NCBI GenBank assembly: GCA_017305935.1
Contig: JAFKJU010000013.1
Coordinates: 62,001-126,000, forward strand
DNA length: 64,000 nucleotides
Direction of reading: 5' to 3'
From: Hyphomicrobiales bacterium
GTDB taxonomy: Bacteria; Pseudomonadota; Alphaproteobacteria; Rhizobiales; Rhizobiaceae
The translations under genes and the position numbers were made by a program. The notes beneath the pieces were generated by a model. That model was not told the origin of the DNA. It saw only the letters and a list, made by a program, of their open reading frames with translations, and searched no databases. Shown here piece after piece: positions 29,002-38,213 of this stretch (position 1 is its first letter; every line of letters begins with the position of its first letter).

Positions 29002-29381
29002 GCCTTGGTTCTCCCGTGTCCCATGATGGGCGTTTCATCCCATTATTCAAATCGCTGCCGAAAGTGCAATCCGAAGTTTGGGCGAAAGCAGCCGGCCTTG
29101 CCCAGCGTCGCACAGGCTTTACGGTATAATCTGGGTCAAGTCAGGGCGACGGCCCGTCACGGAATCGGCGTTTTGCACAGGAAGAGTCTTTGACAGGTAA
29201 AAATCGCGAAGAAGAATGCAGATGTGGCCGGCGCGATTCCCGTGTCCGGCCCGGGCTGGCCCAGGTTTTGCAGAACAAGCCTGCCCGCCCGGCATTGTGA
29301 ATTGCGCGCTTTTCCTTTATGGGACCGCAATAAGAACGTACCACGCGCTTTCCCAAGAGCGCCAACAACAGAGAAAACACC
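29002..29381. other. 380-bp intergenic region between DUF1476 and purC
   Basis: No convincing reading frame or stable RNA was found. A perfect -10-like TATAAT lies at 29125-29130 on the plus strand without a matching -35. A weaker promoter candidate follows, TTGACA (29190-29195) with AAGAAT 16 bp downstream. The purC ribosome site is the weak AGAGAA before the ATG. A long purC leader is possible, but no known riboswitch was recognised. Confidence 0.5.
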
Positions 29382-30146
29382 ATGAACCGTCGCCGTCGCG
29401 TTTACGAAGGCAAGGCCAAGATCCTCTACGAAGGACCGGAGCCGGGCACGTTGATCCAATTCTTCAAGGACGATGCGACAGCCTTCAACAAGAAGAAGCA
29501 CGATGTCATCGATGGCAAGGGCGTGCTCAACAACCGCATTTCCGAATATCTCTTCACCCATCTGAACAAGATCGGCATCCCGACGCATTTCCTGCGCAGG
29601 CTGAACATGCGCGAGCAGTTGATCAAGGAAGTGGAGATGATCCCGCTGGAGATCGTGGTGCGCAACGTCGCCGCCGGTTCTCTCGCAACCCGCCTTGGCA
29701 TCGAGGAAGGCATCGTGCTGCCGCGCTCGATCATCGAATTCTACTACAAGTCGGATGCGCTCGACGACCCGATGGTATCGGAAGAGCACATCACCGCCTT
29801 CGGCTGGGCCAATCCGGCCGAGCTCGACGACATCATGGCGCTCGCCATCCGCGTCAACGACTTCCTCACCGGCCTGTTCCTCGGCGTCGGCATTCAGCTC
29901 ATCGATTTCAAGATCGAATGCGGCCGCCTGTTCGAAGGCGACATGATGCGCATCATCCTCGCCGACGAGATTTCGCCCGATAGCTGCCGCCTCTGGGATA
30001 TCGAAACCCGCCAGAAGCTGGACAAGGATCGCTTCCGCCAGGATCTGGGCGGCCTGCTCGAAGCCTATCAGGAAGTTGCGCGCCGTCTCGGCATCATCAA
30101 CGAAAACGAGCCGGTGCGCGGCACCGGTCCGGTTCTGGTCAAGTAA
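29382..30146 (+). CDS. purC: SAICAR synthetase
   Basis: A 254-aa ATP-dependent phosphoribosylaminoimidazole-succinocarboxamide synthase, a purine pathway enzyme. Signatures are [11 protein letters not shown] at the N terminus, [11 protein letters not shown]-like [15 protein letters not shown], and IDFKIECGR and [14 protein letters not shown] near the C terminus. It heads a compact plus-strand run purC-purS-orf-purQ with gaps of 17 bp or less. Confidence 0.97.
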   Translation: MNRRRRVYEGKAKILYEGPEPGTLIQFFKDDATAFNKKKHDVIDGKGVLNNRISEYLFTHLNKIGIPTHFLRRLNMREQLIKEVEMIPLEIVVRNVAAGSLATRLGIEEGIVLPRSIIEFYYKSDALDDPMVSEEHITAFGWANPAELDDIMALAIRVNDFLTGLFLGVGIQLIDFKIECGRLFEGDMMRIILADEISPDSCRLWDIETRQKLDKDRFRQDLGGLLEAYQEVARRLGIINENEPVRGTGPVLVK

Positions 30147-30163
30147 TCTCAAGGGGTAGAGTT

Positions 30164-30406
30164 GTGATCAAGGCACGCGTGACAGTCACGTTGAAGAACG
30201 GCGTTCTCGATCCGCAGGGCAAGGCTATCGAAGGCGCGCTTGGCGCGCTTGGTTTTTCCGGCGTCGGCGCGGTGCGCCAGGGCAAGGTCTTCGATCTCGC
30301 CCTCGAAGGTCAGGACCGCGCCAAGGCCGAAGCCGACCTGAAGGCCATGTGCGAAAAGCTGCTCGCCAATACCGTCATCGAGAACTATACTATCGCCCTC
30401 GACTGA
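30164..30406 (+). CDS. purS: PurS, FGAM synthetase subunit
   Basis: An 80-aa subunit of the three-part formylglycinamidine ribonucleotide synthetase (PurLQS). KNGVLDPQGKAIEGALGALG is the family signature. GTG start, with AAGGGG about 10 nt before. The presence of PurS explains the short (745-aa) PurL encoded downstream, as opposed to the single long PurL of gammaproteobacteria. Confidence 0.96.
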   Translation: MIKARVTVTLKNGVLDPQGKAIEGALGALGFSGVGAVRQGKVFDLALEGQDRAKAEADLKAMCEKLLANTVIENYTIALD

Positions 30407-30423
30407 GAGTTGCGGAGTGGGCG

Positions 30424-30669
30424 ATGGCCGAGATCACGAACGAATTGATGTATGAACTCCTCAAGAGGACGCATCAGCGTATCGACCGCGTGGATACCTC
30501 GCTTGGAGAAATCAAGAGCGAGCTCCAGAGCATACGCGGCACCATGATCTCGATGCATCAGGACATCCACAACACCTACGGCGTTCTTGCCCGGCATGAG
30601 CAGCGGCTGGACCGCCTTGAACTCCGCGAATTGGCAGAAGCACAAGCAAGGTTTGAACCGCACCCATGA
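30424..30669 (+). CDS. Small coiled-coil protein embedded in the purine operon
   Basis: An 81-aa hydrophilic protein, mostly helix, with heptad-like spacing in [20 protein letters not shown] and [16 protein letters not shown]. The ATG has GGAGTGGG as ribosome site, 18 bp after purS, and its stop overlaps the purQ start by ATGA. That arrangement argues for a real translated gene. No family is recognised. It could be a dimeric scaffold for PurLQS, but that is speculation; it may also be a passenger. Confidence 0.7.
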   Translation: MAEITNELMYELLKRTHQRIDRVDTSLGEIKSELQSIRGTMISMHQDIHNTYGVLARHEQRLDRLELRELAEAQARFEPHP

Positions 30670-31337
30670 AGTCCGCCGTCGTACAACTCCCCGGTCTCAA
30701 CCGCGATCGCGACATGATCGCCGCGCTCACGAAGATCTCCGGCAAGGCGCCGGTCACCGTCTGGCAGACGGAGACGGATATCCCCGATGTCGACCTGATC
30801 GTCATTCCCGGTGGCTTCTCCTATGGCGATTATCTGCGCTGCGGGGCGATTGCGGCGCGGATGCCGGTGATGCAGGCGATCCGCGAGAAGGCGGAAAAGG
30901 GCGTCAAGGTTCTCGGCGTCTGCAACGGCTTCCAGATCCTGCTCGAGGCCGGCCTGCTGCCGGGCGCGCTGATGCGCAATGCCTCGCTGAAGTTCGTCTG
31001 CAAGGAAATCAAGCTGCAGGTGGTCAATGCCGATACCGATTTCACCCGCGCCTATGCGCAAGGGCAGGTGATCCGCAGCCCCGTCGCCCATCACGACGGC
31101 AATTATTTCGCCGATGCCGAGGCGTTGGCCGCCCTTCAGGGCAACGGCCAGATCGTCTTCAAATATGCCGAGGGCACCAACCCCAACGGCTCCATCGACG
31201 ACATTGCCGGCGTCATGAACAAGGCCGGTAACGTGCTCGGCATGATGCCGCATCCGGAAAATCTGATCGAAGCCGCCCATGGTGGTTCGGACGGGCGCGG
31301 CATCTTCGCTTCGGCGCTCGACGTCATCGCCGCGTGA
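30666..31337 (+). CDS. purQ: PurQ, FGAM synthetase glutaminase subunit
   Basis: A 223-aa class I glutamine amidotransferase that feeds ammonia to PurL. The catalytic cysteine lies in [11 protein letters not shown], and the histidine and glutamate in [10 protein letters not shown] near the C terminus. [14 protein letters not shown] is typical. It overlaps the small coiled-coil gene by 4 bp. Its own stop overlaps a GTG frame that leads into a lipoprotein gene. Confidence 0.97.
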   Translation: MKSAVVQLPGLNRDRDMIAALTKISGKAPVTVWQTETDIPDVDLIVIPGGFSYGDYLRCGAIAARMPVMQAIREKAEKGVKVLGVCNGFQILLEAGLLPGALMRNASLKFVCKEIKLQVVNADTDFTRAYAQGQVIRSPVAHHDGNYFADAEALAALQGNGQIVFKYAEGTNPNGSIDDIAGVMNKAGNVLGMMPHPENLIEAAHGGSDGRGIFASALDVIAA

Positions 31338-31372
31338 CCGTCGCGCCCCAGAATTCGCCAGCGAGAACCGTC

Positions 31373-31783
31373 ATGCGCGCCAAAAATTATCGCCTTTCCG
31401 CCCTGAATACCGCCGGTCTTGCGGTTGCGGCTCTCGCGCTTGCGGCCTGCCAGTCGCGCCCGGCCCCGCCGCCGGTCAGCGCCAGCCGCGCGGCGCTGCC
31501 GATGATGGAGCGCGTGGCGCTCGGCGCCAATGCCTGCTGGTTCAAATCGGGCGATGCCGCCTTCAAGCCCTATCGGCTGGCGCCGGAGCTGAACTCCTTC
31601 TCCGGCCGGCCGCGCATCCTTCTCGTGCATAGCCACAGCCCGGAATCGCGTCCGCTTCTCGTCGTGCAGGCGGAAGGCAATCCGGCGAAGCTCGATGCCT
31701 TCGGGCCGCTGATGAACGAAAGCCTGTCGTCTCGCATCGCTAAAGACGTCAACCGCTGGGCCGCCGGCGGCAAGGGTTGCTGA
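31373..31783 (+). CDS. Small predicted lipoprotein
   Basis: A 136-aa protein with a lipoprotein signal: RLSALNTAGLAVAALALAAC, the LALAAC lipobox giving the lipidated cysteine at about residue 26. The mature part is GC-typical with no recognised domain; ALGANACWFKSGDAAFKPYRL suggests a compact fold with a second cysteine near the end. A GTG at 31334 overlapping the purQ stop is the alternative start, but only the ATG at 31373 puts the signal peptide at the N terminus. Probably cotranscribed with purQ. Confidence 0.72.
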   Translation: MRAKNYRLSALNTAGLAVAALALAACQSRPAPPPVSASRAALPMMERVALGANACWFKSGDAAFKPYRLAPELNSFSGRPRILLVHSHSPESRPLLVVQAEGNPAKLDAFGPLMNESLSSRIAKDVNRWAAGGKGC

Positions 31784-31809
31784 CCCGCCCTCCCCAAACC
31801 GGAAAAGAG

Positions 31810-31870
31810 TAGCGCATCGCGCCGCGTCCTGACGCGGCGGCGGACGCCGCATCGGCGGCACGATGCGCTA
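31810..31870. repeat. Cloverleaf-like palindrome between convergent genes
   Basis: An outer 10-bp perfect stem, TAGCGCATCG (31810-31819) with CGATGCGCTA (31861-31870), encloses two hairpins: CGCCGCGTC (31820-31828) with GACGCGGCG (31831-31839), and CGCCG (31845-31849) with CGGCG (31853-31857). The whole 61 bp therefore folds as a three-way junction. It sits between the convergent lipoprotein and DUF1127 genes. There is no T-tract, so it is not a standard terminator; a dispersed repeat or structural RNA end is more likely. Confidence 0.6.
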
Positions 31871-31890
31871 CAGGCGGGGAACCGTTCCAC

Positions 31891-32172
31891 TCAATCCCAG
31901 AACCAGGATTTGGCGACTTCGCGCCGCGCTTCGGCCGGTGTGACGCCGATGTCGCGCAACTCGTCGTCGGTCAGTTCACGCAGCGCGGCGCGCGTGTTGC
32001 GTTTGGAATGCCAGGTCTGCATCGTCACGATGAGGCGTCCGAACCATGTTCGCGCGGACGCAGCCGGGCCGGGGCTCAGCATCTCGCCGGCGCTACGAAA
32101 CAGGGACTCGCGGGCGTAGCCATCCGGATAGATTGTATCGATTGTCTCAATGTATCGATCGATATTGGCCAT
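31891..32172 (-). CDS. DUF1127 domain protein
   Basis: A 93-aa protein with a C-terminal DUF1127 domain (WHSKRNTRAALRELTDDELRDIGVTPAEARRE). These small arginine-rich proteins are abundant in Rhizobiaceae; some bind RNA and affect phosphate and carbon metabolism. The first 45 residues are an extension not present in the shortest members. AAGGAG precedes the ATG at good distance. It is divergent from the MocR-like regulator and shares a 94-bp gap with it. Confidence 0.87.
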   Translation of the reverse strand: MANIDRYIETIDTIYPDGYARESLFRSAGEMLSPGPAASARTWFGRLIVTMQTWHSKRNTRAALRELTDDELRDIGVTPAEARREVAKSWFWD

Positions 32173-32227
32173 TTTTCACCTGCTCCTTGGAAGCGCCGCC
32201 CAATCAATGGCAGCGACTATCCAATAC

Positions 32228-32265
32228 AATTGACACGGATGTGCCTACAATGTAGAAATTGACAC
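32228..32265 (+). promoter_or_regulatory. MocR promoter with direct repeats
   Basis: TTGACA (32230-32235), 17-bp spacer, TAGAAA (32253-32258) makes a good sigma-70 promoter. The predicted transcript start falls at or next to the ATG at 32267, and no ribosome site lies before it. The 9-mer AATTGACAC occurs twice, at 32228-32236 and 32257-32265, in direct orientation. MocR-type regulators commonly bind direct repeats in their own promoter, so these are candidate operators. Confidence 0.5.
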
Positions 32266-32266
32266 C

Positions 32267-33682
32267 ATGACAAATTGGCTTCCTGATGTTTCCACGGGCA
32301 CCGGTCCGATCTATGTGCGGCTTGCTGACCAGATTGAGTCGGCGATCTCCGACGGCATTCTCGTTGCCGGCGCGAAGCTGCCGCCTCAGCGCAATCTCGC
32401 CTATGATATCGGCGTGACCATCGGCACGGTCGGCCGCGCCTATTCGCTGGTGCATGAGCGCGGGCTGGTCAGCGGCGAGGTCGGGCGCGGCACCTATGTG
32501 CTGCCGCCGTCACAGGCGAATTCGGCGATGCCCGCCGATCCGATCCGCACCTCCTGGTCGCGCTCGAAACTGCCGGATGCCGAGCCCGGCATCCTGCGTT
32601 TCGACACCACGGCGGCGCCCGATGTCGGCCAGGCCGAGGCGATTTCCGACACGATGTCGGCGATCATGCACGAGCATCCGCTCGACATGACCAGCTATAC
32701 CCGCATTTTCCCACCGCACTGGTTCGAGGCGGGCGCCCGCTGGCTGGCGCGCGGTAACTGGCGCCCCTCGCCCGAATCCATCGTGCCGGCGCTCGGCGCC
32801 CATGCCGCGATCATGGCGGTCATTGCGGCGATCACCGCGCCGGGCGACAAGATCGTTTTCGAGCACCTGACCTATTCGCGCATCAGCCGCAGCGCCAGCC
32901 TGATCGGCCGCCGCACGATCCTTACCGAGGCCGATGCCGAGGGCCTCATCCCCGAGGATTTCGAGCGGCTCTGCGCGCAGCAGCACCCCAAGCTCGCCTT
33001 CCTGATGCCGACCGCGCACAATCCTTCCGTCGTGTCGCTGTCCTACGAGCGGCGCAAGGCGGTTGCCGAGGTGGCGCGCAAATATAATGTGACGCTCATC
33101 GAGGACGATCTCTATGGCGCGATGACCGACGACGAAACGCCGCTGCTGGCCGAATTCGCGCCGGAGCGCACCTTCGTCGTCGGCGGCTTTTCGAAATCCG
33201 TGGCGGCCGGCATTCGCGGAGGCTGGGTCAGTTGCCCGGCGCATTTCAGCCAGCGCGTCAGCAATGCCCACAAGATGGTTACCGGCGGCATGCCGTTCAT
33301 GCTCGGCGAACTCTGCGCCCGGCTGGCAATGACCGGCGAAGCCGACGATATCCGCCGCCAGGCGATTGCCGAGATCAGCCGCCGTGAGGCGATGGTCCGG
33401 CGCGTCTTCGAGGGATACGAGCTGGCCTCTCGTCCTGGCGTGCCCTTCTTCTGGTTGAAGCTGCCCGATCCCTGGCTGTCCGGCATCTTCAAGAACGCCG
33501 CCTTCCGCGAGGGTGTGCTGATCGACGATGAGGACGAGTTCAAAGCAGGCCGTTCGGACCGGGCCTATCATCGTGTCCGCATCGGTTTTTCGACCCAGGA
33601 GGCATCCGAGGCAGAGCGCGGTTTCCAGATCCTTCGGCGCGTGCTGGAGAACGGTGGCGCCGGCTACGACAGTTATGCCTGA
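32267..33682 (+). CDS. MocR-type regulator (GntR winged helix plus aminotransferase domain)
   Basis: A 471-aa transcription factor. Residues 1 to about 80 are a GntR winged helix (IYVRLADQIESAI, RNLAYDIGVTIGTVGRAY, GEVGRGTYV). Residues about 110-465 are a fold type I aminotransferase domain with the PLP lysine K310 in GGFSKSVAAG. Such proteins sense PLP or amino compounds. The divergent DUF1127 gene and the downstream PagL gene are candidate targets. No Shine-Dalgarno is seen, which fits the predicted leaderless transcript. Confidence 0.92.
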   Translation: MTNWLPDVSTGTGPIYVRLADQIESAISDGILVAGAKLPPQRNLAYDIGVTIGTVGRAYSLVHERGLVSGEVGRGTYVLPPSQANSAMPADPIRTSWSRSKLPDAEPGILRFDTTAAPDVGQAEAISDTMSAIMHEHPLDMTSYTRIFPPHWFEAGARWLARGNWRPSPESIVPALGAHAAIMAVIAAITAPGDKIVFEHLTYSRISRSASLIGRRTILTEADAEGLIPEDFERLCAQQHPKLAFLMPTAHNPSVVSLSYERRKAVAEVARKYNVTLIEDDLYGAMTDDETPLLAEFAPERTFVVGGFSKSVAAGIRGGWVSCPAHFSQRVSNAHKMVTGGMPFMLGELCARLAMTGEADDIRRQAIAEISRREAMVRRVFEGYELASRPGVPFFWLKLPDPWLSGIFKNAAFREGVLIDDEDEFKAGRSDRAYHRVRIGFSTQEASEAERGFQILRRVLENGGAGYDSYA

Positions 33683-33700
33683 CTGTTGCCGGAGCGCAAC

Positions 33701-33716
33701 TTTACCCTTTGTTAAC
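33701..33716 (+). promoter_or_regulatory. CtrA-like half-degenerate box upstream of the PagL-like gene
   Basis: TTTA (33701-33704), 7 nt, TTAAC (33712-33716) differs from the CtrA consensus TTAA-N7-TTAAC at one base. It lies 62 bp before the PagL-like start, nearly the same distance as the perfect box before the M23 peptidase. A TTGACA at 33732-33737 could be the -35 of this gene. Confidence 0.3.
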
Positions 33717-33777
33717 CATACTGTTATCTTTTTGACACTTCGCAACTGCGAATGCGTGATTCGAGGGGATGGGCAGA

Positions 33778-34347
33778 ATGGCAATTCGCAACAACAGCCT
33801 GCGCGCCGCGCTGGCCATCGCATCGGTGGCAGCCGGCCTGACGACCTCGATCGCAACGGCAGCGGCGGATGAACCCTTCTTTGACGAATTGCGCTTCGGA
33901 GCCCAGGTGTCAGCCTCCGACAAGGAGGATGGCAGCTATTACCAGGTGACGATGTTCTTCGATCCCTTCGAAAGCGAACTTGCCCATGGCTGGAAGGAAA
34001 AGCTGTTGCGGCCGCGCGTCTTCCTCGGCGGCACCGTTGCCGGCCATAGCGAAGACGCCAGCATGATCTTCGGCGGCTTCGCCTGGGATGCCAAGGTCAC
34101 CGAAAAGTTGTTCGTCGAAGCCGGCTTCGGCGGCATGATTCATAATGGCAATCTGGAAAACTATGCGGAATCGGGACCCTATCTGGGCTGCCGGGCGCTG
34201 TTTCGCGAATATGCCGCCATCGGCTACGATGTGACCGCGAACTGGCGCGTTCTCGCCCAGATCGAACATTCCTCGCATGCAAACCTATGCGGCCGTCCCA
34301 ACAATGGCCTGACCCGCGCCGGCATCCAGATCGGCTACAAGTTCTGA
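33778..34347 (+). CDS. PagL-like lipid A 3-O-deacylase (acyloxyacyl hydrolase family)
   Basis: A 189-aa secreted outer membrane beta-barrel. A signal peptide covers residues 1 to about 30, ending near TSIATAAADE. The barrel ends in GIQIGYKF with a C-terminal aromatic. The PagL active-site segment reads IEHSSHANLC: the H-x-S pair is kept, but the following residue is H where PagL usually has N. Enzymes of this type trim an acyl chain from lipid A. Start chosen at MAIRNNSLR, as GAGGGG lies 9 nt upstream. Confidence 0.78.
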   Translation: MAIRNNSLRAALAIASVAAGLTTSIATAAADEPFFDELRFGAQVSASDKEDGSYYQVTMFFDPFESELAHGWKEKLLRPRVFLGGTVAGHSEDASMIFGGFAWDAKVTEKLFVEAGFGGMIHNGNLENYAESGPYLGCRALFREYAAIGYDVTANWRVLAQIEHSSHANLCGRPNNGLTRAGIQIGYKF

Positions 34348-34548
34348 GTCTGAACACAATATTCGTCGAATAATGCATTCCCCCGCTTGATTTTCCTGTC
34401 GCGCCTCCGGCAAGCTTGCGCTAAAGAGACCGCAAATTCCCGGAGCGTAGCCTGTTGCGCTTTGGCTATTTGTTTTATCGCATGTCATCCGCGCAAAACC
34501 GCTGCACACTTTTGCGCAACATGCTCTAGCGAATGGATGCCCGACACC

Positions 34549-36786
34549 ATGACCGTTTCCAACACCCGTCCGATTACGCCGGAACTGATCGCCGCCCACG
34601 GCCTCAAGCCTGACGAATACGAACGCATCCTGTCGTTGATCGGTCGCGAGCCGACCTTTACCGAACTCGGCATCTTCTCGGCGATGTGGAACGAGCATTG
34701 CTCATACAAGTCCTCGAAGAAGTGGCTGCGCACCCTGCCAACCAAGGGGCCGCGCGTCATCCAGGGGCCGGGCGAAAATGCCGGCGTCGTCGATATCGAT
34801 GACGGCGATTGCGTGGTCTTCAAGATGGAGAGTCACAACCACCCCTCCTATATCGAGCCCTACCAGGGTGCTGCGACCGGCGTCGGCGGCATCCTACGCG
34901 ACGTCTTCACCATGGGAGCGCGTCCAATCGCGGCCATGAACGCGCTGCGCTTTGGTGAGCCGGATCATCCCAAAACCCGTCATCTGGTTTCCGGCGTCGT
35001 TGCCGGCGTCGGCGGTTATGGCAACTCCTTCGGCGTGCCGACCGTTGGCGGCGAAGTCGAGTTCGATGCCCGCTACAACGGCAACATCCTCGTCAACGCG
35101 TTTGCCGCCGGCCTCGCCAAGTCGGATGCGATCTTCTATTCCAAGGCCGAGGGCGTCGGCCTGCCCGTCGTCTATCTCGGCGCCAAGACCGGCCGCGACG
35201 GCGTCGGCGGCGCGACCATGGCGTCGGCCGAATTCGACGAGTCGATCGAGGAGAAGCGCCCGACCGTGCAGGTCGGCGATCCCTTCACCGAGAAATGCCT
35301 GCTGGAAGCCTGCCTCGAACTGATGAAGACCGGTGCGGTCATCGCCATTCAGGACATGGGTGCGGCCGGCCTCACCTGCTCCGCCGTCGAAATGGGCGCA
35401 AAGGGCGATCTCGGCATCGAATTGCTGCTCGACAAGGTGCCGGTGCGTGAAGAGAACATGACGGCTTACGAAATGATGCTCTCGGAAAGCCAGGAGCGCA
35501 TGCTCATGGTCCTTCGTCCCGAGCAGGAAGAGGAAGCCAAGGCGATCTTCGTCAAATGGGGCCTCGATTTCGCCATTGTCGGCAAGACCACGGACGACCT
35601 GCGTTTCCGCGTCATCCACCAGGGCGAGGAAGTCGCCAACCTGCCGATCAAGGAGCTGGGCGACGAGGCGCCGGAATACGACCGCCCGTGGACGCCGGCC
35701 AAGACCCCGGCCCCGCTCGAAAGCAACGATATCCCGCAAGGCGATGTCGCCGATGCGCTGCTCAGCCTCATCGGCTCGGCCAACAATTCCTCGCGCCGCT
35801 GGGTCTACGAGCAGTATGACACGCTGATTCAGGGCAATTCGCTGCAATTGCCGGGCGGCGATGCCGGTGTCGTCCGCGTCGAAGGCCATGCCAAGAAGGC
35901 GCTGGCCTTCTCCTCCGACGTGACGCCACGTTATGTCGAGGCCGATGCCTTCGAAGGCGGCAAGCAGGCGGTGGCCGAATGCTGGCGCAACATCACCGCC
36001 ACCGGTGCCCTGCCCTTGGCGGCGACCGACAATCTGAATTTCGGCAATCCCGAGCGCCCGGAAACCATGAGCCAGTTCGTCCATGCCATCAAGGGCATCG
36101 GCGAGGCCTGCACGGCGCTGGACTTCCCGATCGTCTCGGGCAACGTCTCGCTCTACAACGAGACCAACGGCCAGGCGATCCTGCCGACCCCGACCATTGC
36201 CGGCGTCGGCCTCATCAAGGATTGGGCCAAGATGGCGCGCATCCGCTTTGCCGAACAGGGCCAGGCGATCCTGCTCGCCGGCGCGCCGGCAAGCTGGGGC
36301 ACGCATCTGGCGCAGTCGGTCTATATGCGCGACATCCATGGCCGCACCGACGGCCCGCCGCCGCCGGTCGATCTTGCGCATGAAAAGAAGGTCGGCGATT
36401 TCGTGCGCGGCCTCATCCAGGATGGTTTGGCGACCGCCGTTCACGATTGCTCCACCGGCGGCCTGGCGCTCGCCGTCGCCGAAATGGCGATTGCATCCGG
36501 TATCGGCGCACATCTGAACCAGATCGCCGAACAGGATCCCATTCCGGTCTTCTTCGGCGAGGACCAGGGCCGCTACGTCGTCACCGTCAAGGAAAGCAAC
36601 CTCTCCAAGGTTCAGGAACGTGCCGAGGCGGCGGATGTCTTCTGCCCGTGGATCGGCCGCACCGGAGGCTCGTGGGTTACGCTGGGCAGCGCCCGTCCTG
36701 TTTCAATTGAGCAATTGCGCTCCGCCCATGAATCATGGTTCCCTGCCTTCATGGATGGCGACGGTTCTCGGGCCGCCGCCGAATAA
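34549..36786 (+). CDS. purL: PurL, FGAM synthetase large subunit
   Basis: A 745-aa PurL of the short type that works with PurS and PurQ. Signatures are [37 protein letters not shown] (ATP and metal site), and [15 protein letters not shown]. The start [11 protein letters not shown] is chosen by family length; the frame is open 54 codons further and an ATG at 34537 is possible. It is separated from purQ by 3.2 kb containing unrelated genes. bolA follows 18 bp later. Confidence 0.95.
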   Translation: MTVSNTRPITPELIAAHGLKPDEYERILSLIGREPTFTELGIFSAMWNEHCSYKSSKKWLRTLPTKGPRVIQGPGENAGVVDIDDGDCVVFKMESHNHPSYIEPYQGAATGVGGILRDVFTMGARPIAAMNALRFGEPDHPKTRHLVSGVVAGVGGYGNSFGVPTVGGEVEFDARYNGNILVNAFAAGLAKSDAIFYSKAEGVGLPVVYLGAKTGRDGVGGATMASAEFDESIEEKRPTVQVGDPFTEKCLLEACLELMKTGAVIAIQDMGAAGLTCSAVEMGAKGDLGIELLLDKVPVREENMTAYEMMLSESQERMLMVLRPEQEEEAKAIFVKWGLDFAIVGKTTDDLRFRVIHQGEEVANLPIKELGDEAPEYDRPWTPAKTPAPLESNDIPQGDVADALLSLIGSANNSSRRWVYEQYDTLIQGNSLQLPGGDAGVVRVEGHAKKALAFSSDVTPRYVEADAFEGGKQAVAECWRNITATGALPLAATDNLNFGNPERPETMSQFVHAIKGIGEACTALDFPIVSGNVSLYNETNGQAILPTPTIAGVGLIKDWAKMARIRFAEQGQAILLAGAPASWGTHLAQSVYMRDIHGRTDGPPPPVDLAHEKKVGDFVRGLIQDGLATAVHDCSTGGLALAVAEMAIASGIGAHLNQIAEQDPIPVFFGEDQGRYVVTVKESNLSKVQERAEAADVFCPWIGRTGGSWVTLGSARPVSIEQLRSAHESWFPAFMDGDGSRAAAE

Positions 36787-36804
36787 GTGGAAGGAGCACG
36801 ACCC

Positions 36805-37038
36805 ATGCCGATGAAACCCGGAGACATCGAAGACCTCATCAAGGCCGGCATTCCCGGCGCGAAGGTCGTTATCAGGGATCTTGCCGGCGACGGGGACCAT
36901 TATGCCGCGGAAGTTGTGGCCGAGGCATTTCGCGGCAAGTCGCGCGTGCAGCAGCACCAGATGGTCTACAATGCCCTGGAGGGAAAGATGGGCGGCGTGC
37001 TGCATGCGCTCGCCCTGCAGACCAGCGCGCCGGACTGA
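36805..37038 (+). CDS. BolA family protein
   Basis: A 77-aa BolA protein with KVVIRDLAGDGDHYAAEVVA, SRVQQHQMVYNAL and a C-terminal MGGVLHALALQT. BolA proteins form Fe-S-bridged complexes with CGFS glutaredoxins and act in iron sensing and cluster trafficking. The ATG is preceded by GGAAGGAG. It is probably cotranscribed with purL. A CGFS glutaredoxin gene follows 800 bp downstream on the same strand, matching the known partnership. Confidence 0.93.
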   Translation: MPMKPGDIEDLIKAGIPGAKVVIRDLAGDGDHYAAEVVAEAFRGKSRVQQHQMVYNALEGKMGGVLHALALQTSAPD

Positions 37039-37063
37039 CGGTGCTTTTCGCCCCAAATCCCGG

Positions 37064-37091
37064 CCCGGCGCCCGTTCGCCGGGCTTTTCTG
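37064..37091 (+). terminator. Terminator after bolA
   Basis: CCCGGCG (37064-37070) pairs with CGCCGGG (37077-37083) across a 6-nt loop, followed by CTTTTCT. It marks the end of the purL-bolA transcript. Confidence 0.7.
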
Positions 37092-37134
37092 TATCCGACG
37101 GAATTTCAATCCCATTTTTATCGACGGAGTTTCG

Positions 37135-37692
37135 ATGCGTCGCCTGCCGCTTGTTTCCGGTCTTGCCGTTCTTCTGGCCGCGGCCAGTCTCACCGCGCCG
37201 GCGGCGGCGAGCAGCGCCAAATGCCACGCCAACAAATATTTCGCTGTTGCCGAGAAGGAATATGACGAAGGCGCCGGCGCGCAGTTCGCCGTCCGCGCGT
37301 TGACCGACCCGAAGACGGGGAGGAATTGCCGCTTCACCCCGTCGAAGAAGGATTTCGTCATTGGCCGCCCCGGCGATCCCCTGTGGTTCGGCGCGCTCGA
37401 CGGCAAATGGCTGATCCTGACGCGCTCGACCGGGCCGCAGGGCGATCTCGTCGTCTATGATCTTGCCAGCCGCAAGGCGGTGCTCGACGTGCCTTCCGAT
37501 AGCTACGAGGTGAAGAAGGGCGAGCTCTCCTTCTGGCAGCGCACCGGCGAGGCGACCGCCGCCACCTGCCCCGAATTCGCCGAACATCAGGCAAACGGTC
37601 TCGGCTCCGCCATCACGCAGTTGAAGGTGCTCGACCTGCACAGCGGCAAGCTGACCGACAAGGGGCAGCAGCGCTGCGAGGCGACGCAATAA
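37135..37692 (+). CDS. Predicted periplasmic protein
   Basis: A 185-aa protein with a signal peptide (residues 1 to about 26, [23 protein letters not shown]). The mature part has three cysteines (KCHANKY, NCRFTP, TCPEF) and one near the C terminus, and reads as beta-rich ([20 protein letters not shown]). No known domain is recognised. It lies between bolA and the glutaredoxin gene on the same strand, behind a terminator, so it has its own promoter. Function unknown. Confidence 0.68.
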   Translation: MRRLPLVSGLAVLLAAASLTAPAAASSAKCHANKYFAVAEKEYDEGAGAQFAVRALTDPKTGRNCRFTPSKKDFVIGRPGDPLWFGALDGKWLILTRSTGPQGDLVVYDLASRKAVLDVPSDSYEVKKGELSFWQRTGEATAATCPEFAEHQANGLGSAITQLKVLDLHSGKLTDKGQQRCEATQ

Positions 37693-37837
37693 GCAAGCGC
37701 CATATCGCAGGCTGGAATTGTTCCAGACTGCGGCAACAAATCCGGCCGAATCGGCTGGAATTCCCTTGCCGTCATTGCTATTTAAAGCGATGCATCAAAC
37801 AGCGGTCCTTGAAGCCGCGCGTGAAAGGAACAGGCCC

Positions 37838-38173
37838 ATGAGCGGCATCCATGAATTCATCGACAACGAAGTCAAGAGCAACGATGTCGTGCTCTTCATG
37901 AAGGGGACGCCGCAGTTCCCGCAATGTGGTTTCTCCGGCCAGGTCGTGCAGATCCTCGATTACCTCGGCGTCGACTACAAGGGCGTCAACGTGCTGGCCG
38001 ACCAGGAAATCCGCCAGGGCATCAAGGATTACTCCAACTGGCCGACCATTCCGCAGCTCTACGTGAAGGGCGAATTCGTCGGCGGTTGCGATATCATCCG
38101 CGAGATGTTCCAGGCCGGCGAATTGCAATCGCACCTGCAGCAGCAGGGCGTTACCGTTCGCGGCGCTGCCTGA
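37838..38173 (+). CDS. grxD: Monothiol glutaredoxin, Grx4/GrxD type
   Basis: A 111-aa monothiol glutaredoxin with the CGFS active site in [21 protein letters not shown] (glutathione-binding lysine), WPTIPQLYV and GGCDI. It binds [2Fe-2S] clusters with glutathione and delivers them to partners. AAAGGAA precedes the ATG. The nearby bolA gene supplies its usual partner, and the suf operon at the left of the window is the upstream pathway. Confidence 0.96.
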   Translation: MSGIHEFIDNEVKSNDVVLFMKGTPQFPQCGFSGQVVQILDYLGVDYKGVNVLADQEIRQGIKDYSNWPTIPQLYVKGEFVGGCDIIREMFQAGELQSHLQQQGVTVRGAA

Positions 38174-38213
38174 GCGTTCGCTCAACGTCATCGGAATTCA
38201 TTTGCGATCCGTC

